A DNA stretch of 64,000 nt from Paramacrobiotus metropolitanus (taxonomy: Eukaryota > Tardigrada > Eutardigrada > Parachela > Macrobiotidae). Location of the stretch: positions 1-64,000 of the forward strand of contig NW_026570414.1 in assembly GCF_019649055.1 (NCBI RefSeq), given 5' to 3'. The position numbers and the translations under genes are program-made. Of the stretch, positions 55,286 to 64,000 are shown one piece after another. Each line of letters begins with the position of its first letter. Position 1 is the first letter of the stretch. Under the pieces are notes generated by a model that was given only the letters and a program-made list of their open reading frames with translations, was not told the DNA's origin and ran no database searches.

Positions 55286-56386
55286 TTGAGTGGTGATGCT
55301 GGAGCATGCAATGCAGGTAACAGCATTGCGAGTGCTTGTGCGAGTGTTGGCATGAGCGAGCGTGAATTCAGTGCAAGTGTTAGCACTGAGAGTGTCCGTG
55401 CGAGTTGTGGTATGGGCCAGGTGAAGTCCTGTGCGAGTCAGTGCACAGTAGCGTGTGTGTCCGGCGTGAGTGATAGCGCGGACGAGAGGAGACCCTGTGC
55501 GAGTCAGTGTACAGCGGTAGATGTGTCCGGCGTGAGTCATGGCGCGGGCAAGTTGGTTTATGGTGGCAGTTGTGACACTGGAAAGTCGATATCCAGTGCG
55601 AGCGGTGGTTTTGCGGAGATGATGCCGGTCAGTACGAGTACCAACACTGGCGAGTGCAGTGTCAGTGCTGCTGGTGGTACTGGCAAGTATGGTGTCAGAG
55701 TGCATGGTGAACATGGAGGAAATACTGTCAGTACGAGTGCCGGCATTGGAGAGTGCCATACCAATGCGAGTGGCGGTACTGGCGAGAATGGCAACAGTAT
55801 GAATGGTGTCGGTGGGCGGAAAAGTGTCAATGCAAATGTGGGTATTGGCGAGTGTGCGTGTGTGGAGAATACAGATGCAGAGTACATTGCCAAACATGAC
55901 GGAATGTTGCGAACGTGTGAAGAAGTGTTAGCCGGATACGTACAGCAAATGGGAGACGCGTTGCCATTTCCGGACGAATTCACGTGGATGGCAGCGGAGT
56001 TAGCCAGAACTAGAGTGCAGCTACGGACATTAGTGCCACACGGTGCTCGTTTTACGGTGGAATCTCCGGCGGAAGTGCGGTATGGCCGTCATGTCGTATA
56101 CGATATGGATTACTTCATGTTCGGCCAGTACCTCTACTACAGTGGCGACGACGGCGCGATGCGGTACGAGAACGAATACGGCTTTGTGTATAAGGAGTGC
56201 AGCGCACGGAAGGAGTTGGTGTTAACTGGTGAACATCCGCGGTTCTTCAATCCATTTAAGTTTTTCCTGGAGGACGAAGTTAGGGATGCGCGCGGGATGC
56301 GGTTATATCAGAGTACGTTACCTGAATTGCGCATCCAGCATATCATGTGGAGTAATGGAACGGCGAAAGCGAGTGTCACCGAATGA
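55286..56386 (+). CDS. Unrecognised 366-aa ORF at the 3' end of second LTR element
   Basis: The first ~200 residues are low-complexity Ser/Gly/Ala/Cys/Val, produced by degenerate gtgcgagtg-type DNA repeats (CASQCTVACVSGVS and CASQCTAVDVSGVS are one duplicated unit). The last ~160 residues look like a folded domain rich in aromatic and acidic residues (FPDEFTWMAAELARTRVQLR, YDMDYFMFGQYLYY, HPRFFNPFKFFLEDEVRDAR). No signal peptide or transmembrane helix, so not a normal Env. The same gtg-rich repeat type occurs in the leader at 50,750-50,960. The first Met may not be the real start; an upstream frame from 54,927 and a splice donor at 51,134 (ctct|gtaagt) allow a spliced subgenomic mRNA. Confidence 0.55.
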   Translation: MSGDAGACNAGNSIASACASVGMSEREFSASVSTESVRASCGMGQVKSCASQCTVACVSGVSDSADERRPCASQCTAVDVSGVSHGAGKLVYGGSCDTGKSISSASGGFAEMMPVSTSTNTGECSVSAAGGTGKYGVRVHGEHGGNTVSTSAGIGECHTNASGGTGENGNSMNGVGGRKSVNANVGIGECACVENTDAEYIAKHDGMLRTCEEVLAGYVQQMGDALPFPDEFTWMAAELARTRVQLRTLVPHGARFTVESPAEVRYGRHVVYDMDYFMFGQYLYYSGDDGAMRYENEYGFVYKECSARKELVLTGEHPRFFNPFKFFLEDEVRDARGMRLYQSTLPELRIQHIMWSNGTAKASVTE

Positions 56387-56615
56387 AGCGCCCGATTACA
56401 GCGGCATAATGGAAACGCTCGATTTTGCGGATCGGTTAGCACAGGCGGAAGCGGAGTCAGAAGTCGTGAACGAAGACGAAGAAGATGCCGGTTACCACGA
56501 GACGTCGGCAGAGTCCAGTGCTGATGCGGTGCCAATGCAGTCCACACCGGTAGAGGAGATGGACACAGATTCGGTGGATGCCGTACCGGAAGGGGGCAAG
56601 TGCCATCCGAGTTGA
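56229..56615 (+). CDS. Overlapping acidic ORF (+1 frame) in second LTR element
   Basis: Overlaps the end of the 366-codon ORF in the +1 frame and continues ~230 nt further. Its unique part (from about MERRKRVSPNEAPDYSG) is acidic and Ser-rich (ESEVVNEDEEDAGYHETSAESS, TPVEEMDTDSVDAVPEGG). The acidic end recalls the acidic terminus of the 193-codon ORF in the first LTR element. It may be reached by frameshift from the upstream ORF, or a one-base indel may have split one ORF in two. Confidence 0.45.
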   Translation: MNIRGSSIHLSFSWRTKLGMRAGCGYIRVRYLNCASSISCGVMERRKRVSPNEAPDYSGIMETLDFADRLAQAEAESEVVNEDEEDAGYHETSAESSADAVPMQSTPVEEMDTDSVDAVPEGGKCHPS

Positions 56616-56729
56616 GGGATGGTGGTCACCTTCTGGGACGGTCGGACTCGAGTGTCTGGACGGATTGCGGAGGGCGATTGAGTGTTAAAGCGACCCATGA
56701 CGAGGACGTCATGATCCATAGGAGAGGCG

Positions 56730-57281
56730 TGTTGCGCGAGTATATAGCGCAAGCGTGTTCTGTGGGTCATGAGCAGCATGCATCATGAATCACATACATA
56801 TTCATCATCATAACGGGCGTGCTTTAAATGGATACAGTTGCGGATGCGGTTGAATGCGGTTGGTTGTTGTGGTTGATTGCAGGATAGTTTGTTGTTGTGA
56901 GCAAGTCAAAGGTTGTGGTTTGACGATAACAAGCAAATGATTGAGCGTGAAGAAAGGAATGAATCATTGTGTAAACCAATAGTGTGTCTTTGTTGTCTGC
57001 AATGTTTTATCTCTCGTAACATGTATTAAGTGCCTGGCTAAAAAAGTAGTGTGCGATGAAGTTGTCAAATGATTTAGTACATCTCCATCCAGCCTCGGAA
57101 CAACTTCTCTTGGAATATCTGCCTTTATCTTTGCATGCCATTTTGTTAGCATTCGAGTTGTTGTCTGCTAATCTGCATTAAAGGTCATCGGGTCGGATCA
57201 GCCGCTGTTGTTTATCGTTGTAGTTAGTGGTAGAGAAAGGTCATATCCACCGAGTCGATCAGCACCTTTAGTTACGCGACA
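56730..57281 (+). repeat. 3' LTR of second element
   Basis: 552 bp copy of 50,157-50,709. Followed by gaat, the target duplication. Confidence 0.92.
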
Positions 57282-58913
57282 GAATCTTAAGAATTTTAAT
57301 CTTAATTCTTAATTGATTTTATGAATAAATAAAGGTGACGTGAAAAGTTGTAAGTTTGTAACCTTGCCGCGGTAATATCAGTAAGTACATAATTTGTGCA
57401 GTAAAACGTTAAATTTGTTAATGCTAAGCAATATCAATACGGGTAAACTCTTGGGAAACAATTAAATAAGTACTAAGTTTCAATACTGTACTTACTGCAG
57501 TTTTAGGTGTTACAGTAGTGTTTCGCTTTAAAAAAATTAACTGAAATATCTCCTTGCGATGTTCTGAACTTGGTAATAACTAATTTTTAAAACGAATGCT
57601 AACACGCTTTGCACTAGGAAAATGGTCCATAGAATCAGCTTTGTTAGCCATTTTTAAACTCTACAGATGTCTTTTTGTATCTTTTGCCTGTACAACGAAC
57701 GGCAACTGTTAGCTCTATGATATTCCGCCATTGCTACGGGCACTAAAACTGACTGTATTATGAGCCGAAGAACTGTCGTACTGATTCTGTCGCTAATTAC
57801 GTACTACAATGATCACTCCGCCCATGCTTTAAAACTACCACGGCTTCGTTTTGAGAAAGACGGCTTGTCTACCAATTTGGATATTACTGAGTTTAAGTAC
57901 TGTTGGGTATATCGCGATGAGTACTTCCCTAATGGAGTCCTTCGTGACAGGGCCATTATAGGTAAGCATGTTATGATGTCTTCACCGCGTAACAGTATGG
58001 AGCGAAGTTTGTGTTGTGACCTTTCTAATAAGGACGAAGTAAGTCATTTCTAATGAGTTTTAACACACAGATGGAGGCCTTGGCCTATGCATGAACGACA
58101 CTGTACTTGAGGCTGAATGTAAAAGTCTTGGACTGAACCATACCAAAGTCGATGTAAAATGTGACATTTGTAATATTCGTTCGGAATCGTGCTGCTATGG
58201 CAAAAGCATCCACAGAGCATTTCCCGGAGGGAATTTCATGCGCCGCGATATCGACAGTACGTAAACGTCTGGCACAATACTTAATACAACAATGTGAATG
58301 TAAAACTTTCGATAGGTCGCAAAATACTTAAACAAGACTTGCGTAAACAGACAAAGTAAGAAGAAGTAACTGGAAATCCACTTGTATGGTTTTTTACTGT
58401 GCTGTCTGTGTAGAATTGCAACCGCCCACGAGTTGCTGCATATCGCCGCCGTCGTCTCCGCCACCGCCCACTTGCCCTCCGCCACCCACTTGCCCGCCCA
58501 CTCCCCCAACTCACCCTCCAGAGACCTCCACCTACGAAACCAAAACCACACCACCAGCTGAAGACACCACGCCGCCATATATAGACACGCCACCGACTAG
58601 ATCTTCTTTCGGAACGACCACATCTAAACCACCGTCTAGCGTATCGACCACCACGAATCCGACAACGACCAGTGGGACACTCACTCCACCAACAAGGTCA
58701 TCGACTACATCATGGTGGCCCACCACCACTCCACCCACGCCAAACACAACCCTGACGCCGCCGAACCCTCCAACCAACACGACGACGACGCCACCATCAC
58801 CACCGCCGCCACCACCTCCACCGTGTAATACGACCTCGACCACCACGTCGACCACACCAAACATCACGACAACTGCCACCCCGCCACCCATGACGGTACC
58901 TACGGGTTCGACC

Positions 58914-59155
58914 ACTCCCTGGCTACCACCCACAACCGGGACCGGTACATACCCACCACCTAGCCGTACTTCAACACCGTCAATTCCAAGTACCACCGAA
59001 ACGGAAACGTATCCGCCACCTTTTAACACCACCACACCACCGACCCCATCTACTACCGGAACCGGGACATATCCGCCACCGAGCAATACAACCACACCGT
59101 CGTTACCATCGACCACCGGAACGGGGACGTATCCGCCACCTAGCAGCATCAACAC
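58914..59155 (+). repeat. 60-bp tandem coding repeat, four units
   Basis: Same unit as at 22,198-22,737 (TPSLPSTTGTGTYPPPS type), four copies. The flanks of the array match the other gene, so copy number changed after duplication. Confidence 0.88.
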
Positions 59156-60689
59156 ACAGTCGACTACAACTACCACTGGAACGCCACCTAAGACCACAAC
59201 GCCCCCGTCGCCAACTACCACCGGGTCGGCACCACCTCCCTCCTCAACGCAATCCATCCCCCCACCAACGGTCACTTTGACCCCAACCACGAGCACACGT
59301 ATTACCACCTCCACCGATGTTCCTCCGCCAACCACTACACCGAACAGCACCGCCCCGCCGTGCAATGACACCGTCCCGAACCCTCCCTTGCCGCTGTATC
59401 CGAGATGTGGTACTACACTGGACCCAGCTGATGCAACACCCCACTGCTTTCTCGTCGATATCGGCTTCTATTTGTCCTGCGCTCCGCCCTTGGCTCAGCG
59501 CTGGATCACGTACTCGGACAGCCATGTTGGCGTGATTATCAACGATACCGTCGTGTAAACGGTTGCCAGTGGTTTGTAAGTCCACAACTGACTAAGCTGA
59601 ATTGCTATCGTAAAAACGATAAGTAGCGTTTTCGATATCGGCTTTTGACGCTAAGTACATTCGTTAACGACAAATTAACCAGTGACAGCTTCCGCTTTCT
59701 ACGCTATGCGGTGACAGAAAGTGAGTGATACTGAGTATGCCCCGTCCCGGTCCGTAAGCGTACCGACTGCCCCATGGGATAATCGTGTACCGATAAGCAC
59801 ACGGAACTCACGAAACCGGTTCGTCCGCGGCACTTGCACGGTCCGTCGGTCCTGGGATTGTGTGCTAGAGGACCAACGCGGGCACCGGTTTGTCTGGTGA
59901 GTTAAGTGCTTCTTCGTTGTCGTATTACGTAGATCTTTTTCGTGTACTAATTTGTAGGCAGGGGAGCGCCACTGTGAGTGACAATAATATTGCAATCCTA
60001 CTACATCATGAATGAATAATAAGCTTGTGATAATTATAATTATAACATCACTACCGGTGGAGTAGTGATAAAGGAGACCAACTGATACAATGCGGTTAAC
60101 AGCGTTTATTTTACTCCAGGTGAAAATAGATACTTTTATGATTTTATCCATGTACATAATCACGTACAATTTGTTTTATTGGGCATAGTCGAATTAATGA
60201 ATTGTTTGCAACGTACGAGTAGAATGTGCCGCGATAACGCAACGGCCACAGCGCGGTAGGCTGGTCTACAGTGCAAGTCGATTCGGCATGCTACGCCAGC
60301 TGCTGTAAGCTCACATCGATGACCATAATCAATTCATACTTTGTAAACTGCGATTGCGTAAATGGTGTTTTGTACACAAAAATTTAAATAATTGTTTTTT
60401 CATGGTTTGCAAATAATAAAGCAAATTACGGAGCAATTATCGAAGATTATCGACACGCCCACCCTCTGTTGGATCCAGACGGTTACAGACGGCAATGCCA
60501 CGTAGATTTCCCAAGGAACAGTGTGTCTGGTATGCCGTATGCGTAATAAAGACCGATTTCATGCTGATACATTTGACGACCTACGGCATGCTACAGCAGG
60601 AGTGGATAATGGTCTGTTAAGACTTAAGAGTAAAGAGATGAGATAAGCAGCTATGTTCTTGCTGGCTGTTATTACCCCGCTGGAATTTT

Positions 60690-61160
60690 ACAGTAAATTG
60701 TGGCAAACCGCGCCAAAAATCATAAGTGCTGCCGCAAGGGTATACTCCAGGCGGGTGACGGCAGCAATTTCAGAGAATGCTTGCGTCAGCCACTGACAAC
60801 CCCGCACAGTATAATTATGAAACACTTGTAATGCAGGCTTGAATAACTTCTGTAGCCTGTGGTGCAGAAGGTGGCGCGATATTATGCAACGGCAACACCC
60901 AGTTTAGTTGGACTGGTCGCTTGGACATGTCATAACCAAACCTGGGGTTGGGGTTGCCAACTGCGATGGCGAAAATGTTGTCCTGTATATAAAAATTTAT
61001 GCATGTACAACTTGTTCGGTTAAATTTCTGACGAATCAATACAGCGAAATATATAAATTTATGTGTCACGCCAAACTGCACAATACGGCGCGCCAAGCCA
61101 CACTGCTTAAACACGTAACATGCATTTGGCTGGCTGGTGGATCGGTGCACACCAGATAAC
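60690..61160. repeat. Duplicated flank/dispersed repeat shared with 25.2, 33.5 and 35.1 kb
   Basis: The left part matches 25,190-25,420; the right part (acacgtaacatgcatttggctggctgg at 61,110-61,145) resembles gcgttacgtgcatttggcacgctggtg near 33,510-33,540. The ctccaggcgggtgacggcag word also resembles 35,080-35,100. No gene seen. Whether this is one dispersed family or several fragments is unclear. Confidence 0.4.
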
Positions 61161-61479
61161 AATGTGAATAAAATGACTGCATGGCGGAAGATGGCTAGAA
61201 AATGGTCGGTGTAGTAAGCGGCAATCTAACTGCGGAGCGCATTACTTAATTTGATGAACGTATTGAAGTGGCCATCGCTATAAGCGCAAAGTTCGCGCTG
61301 TCTGTACCTTTACGTAGGAAATTACCGGACAAGCTTGTACTTCTTTTTCTATTTTGCAGAAAAGAGAGATTACGGAGCAATTATCGAAGATGTTATCCAC
61401 ACGCCCACTCCCTGGATGCTAACAGTAACTGACCGGTAGTGCCATGTATATTTAAGGCTCTTCATAGGCATAGGTCACT

Positions 61480-62150
61480 GCAACCCTCTTCCGGCGCCTG
61501 TCCGAGCAATCCAATGGATCGGTTCCTATGGTACCGTGTCGGCGTGCATTAACACCCCCGGGTTTGACGGTTTCAATCGAAGAAAGGTAAGCCCGACGAT
61601 GCCACTTTCCCTGCACCGGCTAACATTGTGCTTTAAAGTGACTTCTGCTACCAGATTGCATAATGGTGGTCCGGAAGGAAAAGCCCGAGCCGGACCTACC
61701 AGTCAATGACCTCCTTGTTTGCCGGTATACGCCGTTACGCAACAAATCAGCTACCTCTTCGTCTGCCTGTTCGGAGCAGCTCAACATACCACGTGCTTGT
61801 CTGGGTTCACTTTCCGATCGGCACCGGACCGTGTCTCTTTGAAATGCCGGTTACTAGCTGAGCCGCCCCTACACCGAAGAGTGGGAACCGTACAAGCGGC
61901 TTGGCACTACGTGTCTTGGTGGCTAGAAAGCAACAACGCGACGGGTTTTTTCACAAGCACCCAAGGGTGTCCGCTTGTGTGCCGATAGGCATACGGAAGT
62001 TGCGCAGCCAGTGCATCCAAGCTATCACGGGCCGTCACTTACAGGATTTTGTGTCGGTCCATCCTCATGAGTGCAACACTTTGGCTGACAGGACCATTAA
62101 GCCAGGGAACGGCCAGTGTACTGTAGGCAATAGGGTGCTTTTAAGCTGAG
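61480..62150 (+). pseudogene. Extra relic of the pseudoprotease domain exon
   Basis: DNA from about 61,640 to 62,110 follows the exon at 23,811-24,307 in outline (cgttacgcaacaaatc... gtcttcgtctgcctg... ttccgatcggcac; later gtgccgataggcatacggaa as at 59,780) but in shifting frames with stops. It lies 3' of a copy of the last exon, so it belongs to a further, incomplete duplicate. This extra ~1.2 kb is absent from the corresponding place downstream of the 21-25 kb gene. Confidence 0.5.
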
Positions 62151-62431
62151 CATTCGAAGTTCGAGTCACACAGTTTCGGTTCGGTGCGCTTCTTACTGGC
62201 AACTTTTTAGCTTCAGATTTTCTGTTCGGTATGTTCTCGAGGCAGAAGTTTTCGCTGTCATGTGTTTTCAGGCCATACGCTTTTGTCGACTGTTACTGAA
62301 CCGGACGTATTCCGAACCGTTCTTTTAAGGCAGCTTTTGGTGGAAGCAAGCCGTATTTGCCGAAGTATGGTATTGTATTGAGCTGCTGGAACGTGGATTG
62401 GCGCCACTTAGTTACGCCGACGTGTTCTTAA

Positions 62432-63891
62432 CCCTCCAGCGGGCGGTACCCGAAGGAGCGCGAGTATCCTATTGAAAATCGGGATTTCCCGATGAAAAAA
62501 TTCAATTAAGAAAGGGAATTTTTTGTGAGCTTGTGCTGGCCATAGGTCAGCGGTGGTGACTATGTCGCCTTCTAAACGCCAATGCCCATGGACGGTCTAC
62601 AACATAAAAGCGTTTAATTCTGTAATAGCTAGGCAAACAGGAATTAAGTAAAACCAATAACTTCATTAAATAGCACAAAAGCAGTACTTTAAGACAAAAG
62701 TGTAAAAGTGGTCAACAAGCTGACCACTGGTCAGCAAAAAATAAAAAACGTCTAAAACCCGTTTTTATGTGTTTTGACCACTGCTACAGATGGAATACTG
62801 AAAACAGACGATGCTAACGATGTTTCTTCCTAAAACTTTCAGTATACTCTCATATGACACTGTATGAAGCATTATTTTTGAAGTTAAACATTACATTTTG
62901 TCGCTTTTTTACTGGCTGCATTGTCCGCGCTTCACGTTCCCCGGATGTGACCGTAGGTGCCAATGTCAAAAAAGGTGCGCGGAAGGTCCAGCTGCAGTGG
63001 TCGTTAGCGCCAAATCAGATATTAAAGGTCACTACCACTTTTTGGAACGCGTTTGCGGTCGGAAGTAACTAGTAATGCTGCCGCTAAGGTCAACATCATC
63101 AACGTGCCCGCTTCACTGTGTATTTACGTACTGTAGTTTGCAACCGCCCGAAACTGATCAAAACTCAGAACACATGTTTCTTCAAAGCTGCGCAGCGCTC
63201 TTCCTTAGCTTGCCCAAGCGATGCATTGATGTGTGCAAACGCGGCAAAGCGCACGGAGTTGTGCTGCCATTTCACAGTGTTATTGCAATGGCGGTAGAAT
63301 TACAGTCAGGACGATTTCCCTAAATGTTTTGTTTTCCGGAAGCCGACCGGCCGGGGTGTTGATTAGCAACAGCGTTTTTTGCCCGCTTCCGGTAAAGGGA
63401 ACCGTGTGGTATGTAGATGTTTTGCATCTGAACCGACACTAACTTATTCCGCCTATGTAACAAGAAGAATCTGTCGAAAGTGCACCCGCCCGTGTATTCG
63501 AAACCCTTCATGCGCAATGGCGTTTAGCAAGCAACATGTGTTTTTGACGGACAATGGCCATGTAATCTTTGACTTTCAGATACCATGGTGGACATTTCTA
63601 AATAAAGCATTATCAATTGTACCTTTCTGATTTATTTCAAATTTATCGAATCATTAGCTAGAAAGTTATTGGCCAAGGCCTCGAAGAGCTCAAACCATTC
63701 AAAATACGCGATTTTTGCGCACCTGTAGTTTTTAAATAACTTGAGACACAGGTCCAAATAATGTTTTTATTGCTGCTTTAAAGTCACTTATTGCTTATTA
63801 CGTCATGGAATAACGAATAACTGTTGGCGATCGCTGGGGAAAAAATCCCAAATCCCTTGTCGCCTCCAGAACGCCAATGCCGGTCAACGGG
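62432..63891. mobile_element. piggyBac-like non-autonomous element, 1460 bp, copy 2
   Basis: Same length as copy 1 with about ten differences, again bounded by TTAA (62,428-62,431 and 63,892-63,895) but with different outer flanks. The left flank (cgccgacgtgttc) corresponds to 25,755-25,770 in the duplicated region, not to the flank of copy 1, so the two insertions are independent. Confidence 0.85.
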
Positions 63892-64000
63892 TTAAGTGTG
63901 GCGCGCTTGTCGGATTAGTTGGTGTCTTTAGACTGGCGTATTTGGAGTGCTGCTGGAGGTCGGAAATTTTGTTGGAAATGCAATCTCAGTCTAAGCGGAG

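Larger units (their letters stand above)
50157..57281 (+). mobile_element. 7.1-kb non-autonomous LTR retrotransposon with gag remnant and 3' ORF
   Basis: Direct LTRs 50,157-50,709 (553 bp) and 56,730-57,281 (552 bp) begin TG, end CA, and differ by eye only in one A-run. A 4-bp duplication GAAT flanks the element (50,153-50,156 and 57,282-57,285). TGGAGGGCATGTG directly after the 5' LTR fits a primer-binding site, and taggagaggcg directly before the 3' LTR fits a polypurine tract, so sense is plus. Interior: GTG-rich repeat leader, a short gag fragment, ~2.5 kb with no protease, RT or integrase motif, then a 366-codon ORF overlapped by a second frame. It must rely on a partner for pol functions. 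Confidence 0.88.
57760..61438 (+). pseudogene. Paralogue of the clip-like/mucin pseudoprotease, decaying
   Basis: Exons 57760-57961, 58071-58256 and 58414-59577 match those of the 21.0-24.8 kb gene in order and phase: signal peptide (MSRRTVVLILSLI), Cys-rich clip-like module ending ESCCYG, then a Thr/Pro tract with four 20-residue units (58,914-59,155) against nine in the other copy, ending with VGVIINDTVV. There a TAA replaces the Leu codon, 19 nt before the normal donor, although gtcgt|gtaaac at the stop is itself a possible donor of the right phase. Further exons are relics: about 59,700-59,905, 59,959-59,979 (GRGAPL at the Ser site), 60,417-60,545 and 61,360-61,438 (YGAIIEDVIHTPTPW). The protein may persist as a truncated clip-mucin without protease fold; I rate it a likely pseudogene. 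Confidence 0.6.

Noticed and set aside
58532-59371. 279-codon Gly/Val ORF on the minus strand
   Set aside because: Antisense shadow of the Thr/Pro tract in the paralogue.

Overview
The window is animal nuclear DNA, most likely from a small intron-rich invertebrate. Coding sequence is split by GT..AG introns into short exons whose phases join exactly, there are no bacterial-style operons, and transposable elements of several classes fill the spaces between and inside genes. Clip-like, CUB and chymotrypsin-fold domains together with a divergent gustatory-type receptor suggest an ecdysozoan (tardigrade- or arthropod-like). I cannot fix the lineage from sequence alone.

Layout. 0-0.9 kb: foldback repeat with tandem-repeat arms. 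1.9-2.6 kb: BTB-domain exons, minus strand. 4.9-9.2 kb: four-exon seven-transmembrane gustatory-receptor-like gene, with a small secreted-peptide gene on the opposite strand and a 9-bp minisatellite in its second intron. 10.2-19.7 kb: intact 12-exon CUB plus serine-protease gene (copy A, plus strand); its sixth intron holds a ~5 kb foldback-type element that itself contains a dead non-LTR retrotransposon and a snapback MITE. 21.0-24.8 kb: secreted catalytically dead serine protease homologue with a clip-like domain and a Thr/Pro mucin-like linker. 26.2-30.2 kb: piggyBac-like, TA-flanked and snapback MITEs. 30.6-35.8 kb: second intact 12-exon CUB-protease gene (copy B, minus strand). 36.4-49.0 kb: 12.6 kb Ty3/gypsy-type LTR element on the minus strand. 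50.2-57.3 kb: second LTR element, plus strand, gag remnant and no pol. 57.8-62.4 kb: decaying paralogue of the pseudoprotease with extra exon relics. 62.4-63.9 kb: second copy of the 1460-bp piggyBac-like element.

How the genes relate. The four protease-like loci form two paralogous pairs (A/B active-type, and two clip/mucin pseudoproteases), with further relic exons at 9.6 kb and 59.7-62.1 kb. This is a local multigene cluster of secreted proteases and pseudoproteases expanded by duplication and broken up by transposons. An extracellular proteolytic (immunity-like or cuticular) cascade is a reasonable inference but is not shown by the sequence. The 12.6 kb LTR element is the most unusual object: terminal repeats that look identical, an intact gag with a long coiled coil, a pol with frameshifts and an internal deletion that removed most of RNase H and integrase, and, after pol, a large unrecognised ORF of 827 codons that continues in frame past one UAG for another 193 codons. 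The sense strand of the element is also strikingly rich in a short GCCGA-type motif in coding and non-coding parts alike.

Limits. All exon models come from reading splice sites, phase and paralogue comparison by eye. No search or alignment was run, so family names rest on motifs.
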